From Lolium rigidum (taxonomy: Eukaryota; Streptophyta; Magnoliopsida; Poales; Poaceae), in the NCBI RefSeq assembly GCF_022539505.1, contig NC_061513.1, positions 354,931,696 to 354,995,695 of the forward strand: DNA of 64,000 nt. Reading direction: 5' to 3'. Below are positions 24,101-35,194 of the stretch, piece by piece; within the stretch, counting starts at the first letter, position 1; each line of letters begins with the position of its first letter. The notes under the pieces were generated by a model that was not told the DNA's origin, ran no database searches, and saw nothing but the letters and a program-made list of their open reading frames with translations. A program made the position numbers and the translations under genes.

Positions 24101-24153
24101 ATGGCCAACATCTCAAGAAGTATTTCCCAAGCATGTGGGATGATGGGCAGTGA
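21107..24153 (+). pseudogene. Pol of copy B: reverse transcriptase, dual RNase H, integrase
   Basis: This is the replication and integration part of a Ty3-gypsy element. RT blocks: KMLAAGFIEPC and VAIDFRDLNEP, then after a frameshift near 21385 LSFMDGNAGYNQ, FGLKNAGATYQR and the catalytic YIDDVVV. A first RNase H region starts near FYIYLSVADTSIASVV (about 22060). A second, archaeal-type RNase H spans about 22455-22850 (FFDGSACDDGCGIGI, NNVAEYEAV, LFGDSKLVISQL, NTDANDLAQMASG). Integrase follows: HHCC finger (LHEVHEG, GCQACQ), DDE core with DYFTKWVEAV, TTDGGSVFVS and ANGQAEASN, and a C-terminal GPYKV module at about 23990-24030, ending at 24153. Breaks: frameshifts near 21107, 21385 and 22890, a TGA near 23787, and another shift near 24050. 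The catalytic residues I can see are kept. Confidence 0.87.
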
Positions 24154-24693
24154 GATATGGAGGCCGATTTTAAATCGGCCAGTAAAAAAAAATCATCACA
24201 GCCGATGCACAGACATCGACTTGAGAAAACATGCGGAGACAACAGTATGCGAGTACAACCGATGCACGGGCATCGACTTCAGAATAATAAAAGCCGATGC
24301 ATTGCTATCGACTCTAGAGGAACAAGCTCAACTAAGCAGGTTAACAGATCGGTTTCAGACCAGAAATCATGATATTTGGGATGAATCTCCTAGTGGGTTT
24401 GCTGAGGAGTTCAATCTGCGCGTTTAAGGTTGGAGGATGGTTTGGACGTGAGCTAGACCTGTTGGACCGTGTGAATAGGCAACGGCTTGGCCTCAAATCG
24501 CGTTTGTAGTACAAGCCGATGCCCTGCCATCGGCTCTCTGTACAACGACTTCGTTCGACGATCGGCAAAGTTGATAAGAAAGCAAAATTAATTGGGGAAT
24601 ATTTTCTTCATTAATAGTGGGATTTCTTACAAAGAAAGAGCCGATTGCTCAGGGAAAATAAAGAACAAAAGCCGACTACTACTACTAGTCCCT
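24154..24693 (+). other. Spacer of copy B with AGCCGATGC/GCATCGACT hairpins
   Basis: This is non-coding spacer between pol and the antisense gene. It contains repeated short inverted units, such as gccgatgcacagacatcgac (about 24201-24220), ccgatgcacgggcatcgac (about 24260), gccgatgcattgctatcgac (about 24293) and gccgatgccctgccatcggc (about 24516). Very similar units stand at the same place in copies A and C. Confidence 0.65.
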
Positions 24694-24853
24694 AATCTAA
24701 GGGCCGAGTGAAACAACAAATGTCGTCGGCACACCCATGGCGTCTCCCCCTCCCCCTCCCCCTCCGGCGGCTCCAAGGTGTCTCTCCTGATCGACGTTGA
24801 TCTCCTCCTTCTGCTCCGAACATCGTGATCTCTCCTCCAAGGCGATCTTCCCC

Positions 24854-27800
24854 ATGGCTCCTTGCCCCTCTCCCCTTGGTCGTTGGAAAGTTTCCTTTGA
24901 ATCTCTCTCTATTGATGGTGTTAGTGCTCTTGGCTCTGGTTTTCTCCTTCTGTGGCCGAAGAACTGGTTGGCTTTGGTAAATCACAAGGATTCTCCTTTG
25001 GTTGGCAAAACCCTGCGTGAGGGTGAAACTTTTTATCCTGGATCTTCCATTAGATTCCCTTCCCATCTGGTCTTCATGACAGAATGCCTTGTTTCACCCC
25101 CTGGTTTTTCTTCATTCTCAGAACCTGTTTCAATGAGGTGGAGAGTTACTTACTCTGATCTGAGTAAAATGGATTCAAAAATACCAATGGGTAGATCTGC
25201 TTTCCTTATGTTGAAACCCCATGCACAGAGGCTTTTTCTCCTAGATCCTAAGGAGCAGGTGATCTCGGCTAGATCTTTGCTTGAAAGTGAACAAGTTGTT
25301 ACTGGCAATATTTTGGATTTCAAGGGTCATTCCGTTTTGGTGGGTGAATGCATTGGTTCCCCTGTCTCTGGCCATCAAGATCCTTCATTTGTTCCTGGAG
25401 CTAAGGCTCATGTTGCCTCGAGAAGTTTTGTGGATGTTGTGAGAGCTTCAAAAACCCATCCTGTTACACCTCTCCCTGATGCTCCTCTTGTTCGTTGGAA
25501 AGCTGCATGTTCTCATTTTCAGAATGGCTCTTCATCTTCTCAAGCATTCCTTATTCTCAGACCTCAAGCCAAAAGATTAGTTCTCCTTGATATGCAAGAG
25601 GAGGTGTTGGATGCTAGATTTCTATTGGAAAATGAAAAGATTCATTCTGGCATGATTTTGGACTTAAAGACTCATACTGTGGTTGTTGGTGAACGTATCA
25701 TTTCTGATTCTCTTGAGTTTGGGGTCAACTTATTAAAATCATCAAGCTCCACAGTTCATCATGACAAGTCTATACCAGAGAATCTTCAAGAGGATCTTGC
25801 TCTGGATTTCTTGGCTGGTTTATCTTTCGAAGCTGCATGCAAAAGTAAGTTTGGCCATTCTGTAACACTTGCTAATTACTCTCGTAGTAGAGCATTCTTG
25901 CTGGTTGCATCATTTGGAAGAGCTCGTTTCAAGCTGGATATTCACACTGTTGCCATTGCTTTACAATCTTGCTTTGGTGGCTCTGCATCTTGCTACAAAG
26001 TTAGGTTGCTTAGGGATAGAACTTTTCAATTCTCTGTGGCCTCAACAGCAGTTGGTTTTGAAATCTACAACAAGTCTAAGATTTGCACCCCTATGTTTGA
26101 TTTGTTCTTGAACCTATGGGGGAATGGAGGGCCGAATTGGTTAATTGAAGAAAAGAATTTTTACAAGGAAACTGATTCTGAATGGCAAGTGGTGCAAAGG
26201 AAAAAATCAGCACTTTTGGGAACAAAAAGAGTGTCCGTTTTTCAGCGCATGCAGTCTCCGATTCAACATACATCTCTATCTTTTTCAAATCCACCTCTAC
26301 AAACAGCAACTCCCGCAAACCGTGCCAATCACTTTCAAACCTTGTCTGCGCAGCTTTTGGCGCATTTACCGGGCCTTTTACCTTTCTTCAAATTTCCATC
26401 TTTTAACCCTATTAATTGGCCCGATGATTCCTACCTGTCTTGGTTCAAGGCCCATGGGCCTTCTCCCGCTATCCAGGAGGTTGCCTCTTTTAGAGATTTC
26501 TCTTTTTTCTGTTTGGGGAAAAAATCTTCTCCTTCCTTTGTCGCTTCTGCCTCCTCGCATTCGCCGCTCCCAGCATCTCCGAAACCGCCATCGCCATTGC
26601 TAGCAGTTGCAGAGCAGTTGGAGGTACATCCTCCGACAATGGCCAACATTCCCATTGATCCGCGGCCTTTTGTGCCCCAAGGCTACCAGATTCAAAACAT
26701 CGCGGGGAGGGTGGGAGTCAAGCGCGTGGTGGTTCCGCGGCGCCCCAAGGAGCATGAACAATATGCAATCGCCACCATTGCGCCGTTCCCTGAAGGTTTG
26801 GTCCCTTTTCAGAATGTTAGAGATGTTCTTGAAGAATATTTTACAGAAGTTGCTCGAGTGGGTTTTGTTAGCCTCCATTCTTGTCCCTTTGGGGCCGCAT
26901 ATGTGCAGTTCAGAAACGTCAGTGATAGGGACAGGCTCATTGCTTCTAGCCCTTATCCATTTGGGGATGTCAGTATTTCCTTTGTTAAGCATGATGAGGG
27001 AGCAAATTGGAGAGGGGTCACTTTCAATAGGGATGTCTGGTTACTTCTTGTTGGCCCACCTCTAGATCATATGAATACTGATGACCTCAATGCATGCTTT
27101 GCTGATATTGGGTCTGTGTTGCTATGGGAAAATGATCCAAACAGAAAAGGCAGAATTCTTGTTAAAGTTAGGGTCACTGACCTTATGGATATTCCCAAGA
27201 GCATTAGGATGACTGAGAGTTCCAGACCAGAGGCACAATCCTGGACTTTTCTTGTTGAAATTCTTCTTGATAACCTTCTTGGTGGTGGACCAGCAGATGA
27301 AGATCCTTTGCCAGATGATGGAGTGGACCCACACCCTCTACCTGGACATGCTCTACCTGTTCCACAATTTATTCCTGCCCCTGTGATTCCAGCTGGACAA
27401 GATGATCAAGTTGATAATGAAGGGTGGGGTCACTAGGCTATGGGGGCTCAACAAGAACAACATCAACCTATGGAGATTGAACAACAGCAACCAGTTCATC
27501 AGGAGGAAATGATTTTGGAAGATCAGCAGCTTGGACCCCCTTTACCTGACACAGGCAGCATGGTTAATGTTTCATCCTCTAGCTCTGAGAGCTCTGCTTC
27601 TTTTGGTTCTCTTGATGTTGTTGGACAGTGTGGTGGTGCTACTGATCAAGCTACTGAATCTGAACTGCAATTGGAGTAGCCTTCCTTGTCCTTGGGTGAA
27701 GGCTTATTAAATATTCTTCAAGCTTATTCTGCTCAAGAAGATCCTTTGACCAATGTTTCAGATGAGTTTGTAGCTGGACCCTCTTCTCTTGCTCTATCTG

Positions 27801-28664
27801 CACAGGGCTTGTCTTCTACTGATGATGGTTTTTTCTCCCTGCTGATGTCAATATGGCCTCTCCAAATGAAGCCCATTTACAGTTAACCTTGGGAAGAGTG
27901 CAGACCTTTTTCTCCCTAGTTCCTGAAGAGCATGATCTGTCAAAAAAGATATCTGCTGAAGGCATGGCCTTATGGGAAAAATACTTTGCCCCAAAGTCTC
28001 CTACTTCTGCAAATAATGACTGCTCAGCACTGGTAGACATCCCTGTTAGTTGGTTCAATTTCATAACTCTTATGCTTGTTACCCCTGAAAAATTTGATTG
28101 GGCTAAAGGATTTCTATCATCACAGCTCTGGGATATCATGAAGGAGCCTATGCAGAAAGAAACATCTGTCAAATTTGCTATTCCTGATAAATGTGTTACC
28201 TCAAAAGCTCCTTCTTGCTTCTCTCTCACTGAATTGGTGGAGGAGCCTCCTGCACCTGCTGAGGATACCCATAACACTCCTAAAAGGAAAAGAAGAGATA
28301 ATAAGATTGCTCTAGTGGAGTCTGAGGTAAGAAGGAGTCCCAGACTTGTTCTGTGAAATGATGGTTATAAAAACCATGACAATTGCTCTGACAAACATTG
28401 TCTCACTTGCAATGCTGCTCCTCCCATTATCAACTCTAAGGTGGTTAAGAATTTAGCCATGTCTTTTTGTAAGGTGTCTGAAGATGTTGTGGAGAAAAGA
28501 ATTCTGAAGAAAGGCAAGAACACCTGAGAGGAGTGCAAGGCAGCTGCACCACATGGAGTGATTGGAAGAAAGAAGAGCAAGGCTCTCCCCCCAAGTGACA
28601 ATGAGAAGGGGCAACAGAAGGCTACTGTCCTTGCACAGCAGGCCAAGAAAAAATCCTCCAAGTA
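24854..28664 (+). pseudogene. LINE ORF1 (RNA-binding-type protein), broken
   Basis: The ATG at 24854 (MAPCPSPLGRWKVSF) is the first good start in a frame open to a TAG at 27434. The protein begins with three tandem related units of about 80-110 residues (RWKVSFESL..., RWRVTYSDL..., RWKAACSHF...), the latter two sharing L.PxAxRLxLLDxxExVxxARxLLExE. A conserved grass LINE region follows (SFGRARFKLDIHTVAIALQS, FSVASTAVGFEIY, NGGPNW). Then come two RRM-like stretches (FPEGLVPFQNVRDVLEEYF, DVWLLLVGPPLDHMNTDDL), an acidic tail and a basic RRSPRLVL motif followed by CSDKHCLTCN, a likely zinc-binding cluster. In-frame TAGs at 27434 and 27677, a shift near 27840, and TGAs at 28354 and about 28525 interrupt it. 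Homology runs to a TAG near 28662. It would bind LINE RNA and act with ORF2. Confidence 0.8.
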
Positions 28665-28891
28665 GTTCTTAATGCATATTTATATATGTACTTTTGGTTC
28701 CTTTGGGGCTTGCTTCATTCCAGTGTTGTTCCAAGAATTGTTAAGTTATGATATTGCCATGTGGCTTTTGTACTCTGTGAACCTTATGAAATTCCATGCC
28801 AATATTGGAGTCATGACATTTGTGTTAATCTTCCTGATGCCTAGAGTACCCCTTTACTTTGGGCAGCTGATAAGTTTATCCCTTGGTTTTT

Positions 28892-31800
28892 ATGGATAAT
28901 TACAAATCCTGGAAAATTATGAACTGGAATTTAAGAGGCATTAATTCAGAGAAAAAATGGATAGCTTTATCCAACAAAATTGAGGAATCAGGTTGTGATA
29001 TCATTTGCCTCCAAGAAACAAAAAGAGAGTCCTTTGATCTAGCATACATTAAAAAAAAATTCCCGAAGAAATTCACAAGGTTTGAATTTGTGCCTTCATT
29101 GGGGGCTTCTGGTGGTCTGATTATTATTTGGAATGGCTCCCTTTTCAAAGGGGAACTGGCTTTTCATAATGAATTTTCTCTCTCTGTGAACTTTCAATGT
29201 AATCTATCCAATGAATCCTGGATTTTAACTAATATATATGGACCATGTCAACCTGACAAAAAAGCTGCCTTTATTGATTGGTTTGCTAATATTGACATGC
29301 CTCAAGACTCTGATTGGATTATTATGGGGGATTTCAATTTCATTAGAAGTCCTTCAGATAGAAACAAACCTGGAGGAGATTTAAATGACATGCTGCTTTT
29401 TTATGAGGCAATTAGTAACCTTGGCATTGTGGAACTGCCTCTAAAAGGAAGAAAATTTACTTGGAGTAACATGCAGAAAGATCCTTTGCTTGAAAAGCTA
29501 GACTGGTTTTTCACTTCTGCCTCTTGGACCATTTCATACCCTGCAACTTTTGCCTATCCCCTTGTGAAACCCACCTCAGATCATGTCCCATGTGTTGTGG
29601 TGTTTAATACAAAAATTCCCAAAGCCAAAGTGTTTAGAATTGAGAATCATTGGATGCAACATAGTGAATTCAAGCAAATTGTTCAGGCTGCTTGGAGTAT
29701 TCTAGTGAACTACAAGGATAGTGCTAAAAACATCAATGCAAAGTTCAAAAACCTGAGAAGAGGCTTGAAACTGTGGGCAAAAAATCTTCCCTGTTTAAAG
29801 ATATTGATCAACAAAGTAAATGAAGTGATATCTCTGGTGGATACTATGGAGGAATACAGAACCTTGACAGTGATTGAATGGGATCTTAGAGATATCCTCA
29901 AAGCACACCTTCTCACCCTGTTGCAAAATCAAAAATCTTACTGGCAACAAAGAGGAAAAATTAAGTGGGTCAAACTGGGGGATGCAAACACTAGGTTCTT
30001 CCACTCAAAAGCAACCATAAACTACAGACACAATTACATATCTATGCTTCAGAATTCTGACCAAGCAGAAATTCATGATCATGAAGGGAAGGCTGCTATT
30101 TTATGGGAAGCTTTCAAGGAAAGGATGGGTAATTCTGATAACCCTGATATGCAGTTCAATCTTGAGGGCATTCTGGAATCAAATGTCACTGAAGAAATGA
30201 ATAATATTCTACAAGCTCCTTTTTCAGATAAGGAAATAGAAGATGTTGTCAAAAATTTGCCAAATGATAAATCACCTGGACCTGATGGTTTCAATAATGA
30301 GTTTGTCAAGTGTTGTTGGTCAATTATTGCCCCTGATATAAAAAAGCTGATTAGTGATTTCCATGCTGGAAACATTTCTTTGGAAAGTATCAACTCCTCT
30401 TATATTACTCTTATTCCAAAAACAGAGAATCCTTTGACTCCTGGTGATTTTAGACCCATATCCTTGCTGAACTGTGTCCTTAAGATCATCACCAAGCTGT
30501 TGGCTAATAGATTACAAGATATTATTCTCTCTCTTGTACACAAAAATCAATATGGATTCCTCAAGAAAAGGTCCATACAAGACTGTCTTGGTTGGGCATT
30601 TGAATATCTTTATCAATGCCACAAATCAAAAGAAGAAATTCTAATCTTGAAGCTGGATTTTGAAAAAGCTTTTGACAAGATTGAACACTCAACAATTCTT
30701 CACATCCTCAAAGCAAAAGGATTTGGTGACAAATGGTTACAATGGATATCTATGATCCTCAGCTCTGGGACATCTGCAGTCATGCTGAATGGGGTCCACG
30801 GGAAAAAATTTTACTGCAAGAGAGGAGTGAGACAAGGTGACCCTCTATCACCTCTGATTTTTGTGTTAGCAGCAGATTTCCTACAATCAGTATTGAACAA
30901 AGCTATGGAGATGAATCTCATTACAAGACCCATTCCTTGTGCATCATGTCCAGATTACCCTGTGATCCAATATGCAGATGATACCCTTCTTGTTATGAAA
31001 GCAGATGCAAATCAATTACTTTGCCTTAAAGCTCTTCTACATTCTTTTGCTGCTTCCACTGGTCTCAAAGTGAACTATTTGAAGTCAAATATGATGCCAA
31101 TTAATATGACTGCAGAAAGGCTGGCACACTTTGCAGCCACTTTAAATTGCAAAATTGGATCACTCCCTTTCACTTATTTAGGGCTTCCACTTGGCATCAC
31201 AAAACCATCTCTGGAGTACTTCCTTCCCATGGTTCAAAGAGTTCAAACAAGACTTGGTGGAATCGCTGACTTCCTAAACTATGGAGGAAAGTTACAAATG
31301 GTGAAATCGAGTACTAGCTTCTCTCCCAATCTTCTTTATGTGTCTGCTCGGATGTACCAGTGACAATCAAGGAACAAGGTTATTAAATACATGAGGCACT
31401 CGTCTTTGGAGAAAGAGAAACAATGATGTACAAGCAAAAGGGAATGCTCTTGTCTCTTGGAAAAAAATCATGCAGACCAAAAGAACAAGGAGGTTTGGGA
31501 GTTCTTAACCTAGATATTCAGAATAAGACTTTGCTGCTCAAGAACTTGGATAAATTCTTCAATAATCTTGACATTCCTTGGGTGAACCTCATAAGAGATA
31601 CATATTATGATGAAGACAATCCTCCAGGAATTAAAATTGAAGGATCATTCTGGTGGAAATCACATTTGAAGCTCTTTGATACTTATAAAGCTCTAGCAAG
31701 ATGTAACTTGGGCAATGGAAAAACTGCTTTATTTTGGACATATTTGTGGGGAGATTATTGCCTTCACCAAAAATTCCCTCATCTCCTCTCATTTGCTAAG

Positions 31801-32516
31801 AAAACTGATATCTCTGTACACAAAGTGATGCAAATGGAATTTCTCCAGGACATGTTTCATCTACCCCTTTCCCAACAGGCATTTGCTGAGTTTGAACAGT
31901 TGGAAGTATTATGTGATTCTTTCCAGTTAAATTTGCTTCAGGAAGATTCATGGAGCTATATTTGGGGTTCAAACAAATTCTCTACTGGGCAAGCATACAA
32001 GGTTCTTATTGGCACTCAACATACTCCCATATTTTTCACCTGGTTATGGGAATCTTCCCGTCAGCCCAAAACACAAATTCTTTTTCTGGCTGCTATTACA
32101 TGACAGATTAAACACAGGGAATCTTCTCCAGAGGAAAAACTGCAACTTACAATCTTACAACTGTGCAACACTACAATGTAGTCAAGAAGAAACTTTAGCT
32201 CATCTATTCTGGAGTTGCCCATTTGCACAGCAATGCTGGTCATTTATCTGCCCTCATATTTCAAACCAACAATCTATCATGGAAGCTCTATATGATATCA
32301 AGAACAAGCTGAATGTACCTTTTTCGATGGAAATCATTATTATCGCCTCATGGTCCATTTGGATAATCGAAACAGGAAATTTTTGAGGAACAAACACCAA
32401 CTTTACAAGCCTGGAAGGCAATTTTCAAACAAGAGATCTACTTGCTTTCTTACGTAATGAAGAAAAAATGGGAGAATCCTTTCAAGACCTGGCTTCATAG
32501 CTTCATGACCTTTTAG
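28892..32516 (+). pseudogene. LINE ORF2: endonuclease, reverse transcriptase, zf-RVT
   Basis: The start at 28892 ([16 protein letters not shown]) opens about 820 residues. The AP-endonuclease domain shows NWNLRG, LQETK, MGDFNFI and the final SDH. The RT domain shows [50 protein letters not shown] and the catalytic YADDTLLVM. The thumb region [13 protein letters not shown] is typical of plant L1 elements. The frame breaks near 31320-31363; homology continues from about 31400 (RPKEQGGLGVLNLDIQNK) and, after another shift near 32070, through the zinc-binding tail (WLLLHDRLNTGNLLQRKNC, CSQEETLAHLFWSCPFAQQCW) to TAG at 32514. The active-site residues are intact, so the damage is recent relative to loss of function. 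Confidence 0.9.
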
Positions 32517-32520
32517 AGCT

Positions 32521-32620
32521 CTCCTTTCTTTCTTTCTTTCTTTCTTGTTTTCTTTCTTTCTTTCTTTCTTTATTTCTCTCTTTCTTTCTTTCTTTCTTTC
32601 TTTCTTTTTCTTTCCTTTGT
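32521..32620 (+). repeat. (CTTT)n microsatellite in the LINE 3' UTR
   Basis: This is a run of cttt units with a few interruptions, starting five bases after the ORF2 stop. On the opposite strand it is a purine-only (AAAG)n tract. Confidence 0.95.
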
Positions 32621-32665
32621 ACAACTTGTACATCTGTAACCTTTTTTATCTATTAATAAAAATTG

Positions 32666-32689
32666 CAGTGGGGGTTTTTTGCCCCACTG
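32666..32689 (+). other. LINE 3'-end stem-loop
   Basis: The arms cagtgggg and ccccactg flank a T-rich loop about 20 bases before the A-tail. LINE RT often recognises a 3' hairpin of its own RNA, so this is a candidate recognition element. The role is inferred. Confidence 0.6.
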
Positions 32690-32710
32690 TTGACCCTTCA
32701 AAAAAAAAAT

Positions 32711-33194
32711 CTAAGGGCCGTTGCCGCCCTCGTCGTCGTCGTCGCCGCCGCCGGCGCAGCTCGCTCGATGGGCTCCTCATCGCCGCTCCCGTAGCCTTCT
32801 ACGGGAGCCTCGTCTTCCTCATCGTCGTCGTCGCTCGTCTTCGTCCCACCAGGCGCGGAGGCGCTTCGCCGGTGGGTAACCTTCGAGGGAATCGTCGCTC
32901 GTCCTCCTCCGCCTCTTCCTCGGAGGAGGTGAAGTCGTCCCGAGAGAAGCGGTCGTCCTCGCTCTCCGCCTCCTCCTCCCCGTCGACGAGGAATTGGAGG
33001 TCGTCCTCTCCGTCGGTCAAGGATTTGTCATCCTCGGACCAGATGGAGGAATCGTGTTCCTCCTTGTCCCACGTCATTGGGGCGAGGATGTCGTGCGCCG
33101 CCAACGAGCCCCACTCTGGCGTCGGCTCACGGAAGGGAGATGATACGTAGGAGAGGTTTGAGGAGGCAGAAGAGGAGGAGGAGGAAGAAGACAT
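32711..33194 (-). pseudogene. Antisense acidic protein of gypsy copy B, frameshifted
   Basis: The ATG at 33194 gives MSSSSSSSSASSNLS, then PTPEWGSLAAHDILAP, a WDKEE region, SLTDGEDDLQFLVDGEEE and a DDFTSSEEEAEED acidic stretch. The first frame stops near 32799. Homology to the copy A protein (PPAKRLRAWWDEDE, then DDDDEEDEAPVEGYGSGDEEP) continues in other frames to a TAG at 32711-32713. That stop lies inside the LINE's target duplication. The N-terminal half differs from copy A and looks like a longer family version, while the PP(A/T)KR(L/F)R(A/S)W plus acidic-tail core is shared. Function is unknown. Confidence 0.65.
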
Positions 33195-33269
33195 GGCTAC
33201 GGAGGAATGAGGGTTTTTTGCCGATGGCTAGTACGGAGCAGGAGGGTGAAGGGGCGAACAGCTCGACGC

Positions 33270-33282
33270 GGTTAAATAATGG
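33270..33282 (-). promoter_or_regulatory. TATA-like element of the antisense gene, copy B
   Basis: On the minus strand cattatttaaccgcg lies about 80 bases upstream of the antisense ATG at 33194, as in copies A and C. Confidence 0.5.
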
Positions 33283-33443
33283 GATATTGGGAAGAGTTAA
33301 CGTTACAGCAGTTTCCGAGGAAGTGGTGCCAAAGAATTGTCGAGTCGCGCATAGAAGTCGAGAAGGCAAGGCATCATGATAAAGGATATCGCAGCGGTTC
33401 CTGCTCCGCCACGACATGACCCAACGAAGAAAAAGCGGAGTGA

Positions 33444-33479
33444 TTTTGGAATTGTCATTTCCAAAACCAGGGGGGCATG
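33444..33479 (+). other. Polypurine tract and adjacent palindrome, copy B
   Basis: The near-palindrome ttttggaattgtcatttccaaaa at 33444-33466 is followed by ccaggggggcatg directly before the 3' LTR. One arm has a base change (aattg for aaatg) compared with copy A. Confidence 0.75.
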
Positions 33480-34654
33480 TGTTATCACCAGTAATTTGAC
33501 CGGATCGAGAGGTGGGCCGCGATTAAAGATGGGCTTGAAGAATATACATGGAAGAAATACATGAATCGGCCTTATATGCAAAGTTTGGGCTAGTTTGCCC
33601 GTGTATCCGTAACATAGTAGGATACGTGTCGGTTAGATAGAGTTTGGCTCGTGCACGGTTGGGATTATTCCCACGTTAGAAAGTCTACGGACTATAAATA
33701 TGTATCTAGGGTTTATGAAATAAACAACAATCACGTTCACCACAAACCAATCTAGGCGCATCGCCAACTCCCTTGTCTCGAGGGTTTCTTCCGGGTAAGC
33801 ATCATGCTGCCTAGATCGCATCTTGCGATCTATGCAGTTTTTTTTACACGTTTATTCGTCGTTCATGCGTTGCTCGTGCTGAAGCCTTGTTGATGGTGAG
33901 CAACGTAGTTATCATAGATGTGTTAGGGTTAACTCTGTTTCATCATATCATATGCTTTCGTCCGTGCAACCCTTAGACGTCTAGCCGCCCTTACACCTAT
34001 CTTGGGTGTAAGGGCGGCACCCCGCTTGATCATTATTTAGTAGATCCGATCCGTTATGATTGCTCCTTGTTCTTCAAGGATTAGTTTAATATCTCGCATA
34101 GTTAGGCCTTACAAACGGGTTGAAGGATCCGGTGGCGCGTAGGGTGTAGTTTGCTAGCCCTAGACAGGGATGTTCCGGGGATCAACTTCGTGTTGGTTTT
34201 TAGGCCTTGTCTAGGGTCGGTTTACGATCACCGTGCGTGGCCGCCGAGCTCAATCACGAGTAGGATGTTCCGATTATGCGGTGAAAACCCCAAATCGTAG
34301 TAGGTCGTTTTAGCTTTATTTTGATCAAGCAGGACCACCATCCGATCGTACACCTCGTACGGATCATGGGTGGATCGGCTCCTTGAGCCGATTCACGAGG
34401 ACAACTCGAGAGCCGATCGAGGCTCGTATTTAATGTTTACGTGTATGCCATGCGGAAACTAAGCGAGGCACATCCAACACCTTCCCCGACCGGTATAGGT
34501 CGGTGGCATGCCCTTGCACCAGGCATCGGACGTGCGTGCCGGAGTCTTTTGCGGGCCGTCGCTCGGAGGGACCAGGGTCAGCCGCAGCCCTGGGAGCCTC
34601 CCGGCTCTACTTTGTTGCCCGTCGTTGCTCGCCGGTGGGTTTCTGACCGCAACA
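33480..34654 (+). repeat. 3' LTR of gypsy copy B
   Basis: The repeat is 1175 bp. H2 is at 33984-34018. H1 is present at 33805-33837 but damaged (tatgcag for taggcag, followed by a T-run). The TATA-like ctataaata is at about 33690-33698. The start reads tgttatcaccagtaatttgacc, with one extra t compared with the other copies. Confidence 0.93.
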
Positions 34655-34659
34655 CCTAT

Positions 34660-35194
34660 ATGTCGTTGGTTTGTTGAAAATTCTACGAAATGTTTTCCTA
34701 TCCAACTGCCTTTGCAAATTTAACTCCTATCTGGGAGAGAAGAATGTTCTCTCTTTTAGAACACAGAAGAATGCTCTAACTATAAGGTTTAGATTATCAT
34801 GGCTTTGGGCGCCATCCTTCTGTGGGACATGGCGCATGATTTTCGTTGTCCTCACTCTCGAAGTCTCGAAGAGAGAAACCTCAGGGCATGCCACAAACGA
34901 CGTGTCATTGGGACGGCAATGCTTTAGTTCTAAGTAGAATCAAATTACTTGGTGAGGGCGGTAGGAACAAGTTTTTCCACTTCCACATTATCTGCCGCTA
35001 ATGCAAAAAAAAATCAAATCAAGAGGCTTAAGCGGGAATATTATTGGGCTGCTCTAGCTGTGCAGGCGGTGGAGCGTTGGTGACCGCACCGGATGGTCGG
35101 TATGGCCCTCCTATGGGCGTTGTGGCTCGAGGTGCATGTAAGCTGGGGTGGCCGCTCCAGCTCATGACGATGCTGATGTGGTGCTCTTCTTTTG
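34660..35194 (+). other. Intergenic stretch with a probable LINE remnant
   Basis: No intact gene is seen. Around 34950-35035 the plus strand reads LGEGGRNKFFHFH and, after a frame change, AKKNQIKRL, which resembles the segment between the endonuclease and RT of plant LINEs (the LGE..NTKFFH motif). The rest is not recognised. Confidence 0.4.

Larger units (their letters stand above)
24707..32707 (+). mobile_element. Full-length L1-type LINE inserted in gypsy copy B
   Basis: This is a non-LTR retrotransposon of about 8.0 kb with an A-tail (32700-32709). It is bounded by a 13-bp target duplication aatctaagggccg at 24694-24706 and 32708-32720 (the first As are shared with the tail). It has two reading frames: an ORF1 RNA-binding-type protein, and an ORF2 with AP endonuclease, reverse transcriptase and a C-terminal zinc-binding domain. 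The full length, with its 5' end next to a clean duplication, indicates complete target-primed reverse transcription. Both frames are now broken. The insertion point is at the stop codon of copy B's antisense gene. Confidence 0.93.
19043..34654 (+). mobile_element. Ty3-gypsy Tat-lineage retrotransposon, copy B, with nested LINE
   Basis: The element is flanked by a perfect cctat duplication (19038-19042 and 34655-34659). LTRs are 19043-20161 and 33480-34654. After removing the nested LINE (24707-32707) the element is about 7.6 kb. It has a gag remnant, pol (RT, RNase H, a second RNase H, integrase), a spacer and the antisense acidic gene. The second RNase H-like domain after the normal one marks the Tat lineage. 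A large part of gag and all recognisable protease are missing, and pol has several frameshifts, so it is not functional now. Confidence 0.93.

Noticed and set aside
24797..24853. Upstream extension of LINE ORF1 beginning with TTG
   Set aside because: Plant nuclear genes use ATG. The first ATG with family-like sequence after it is at 24854.
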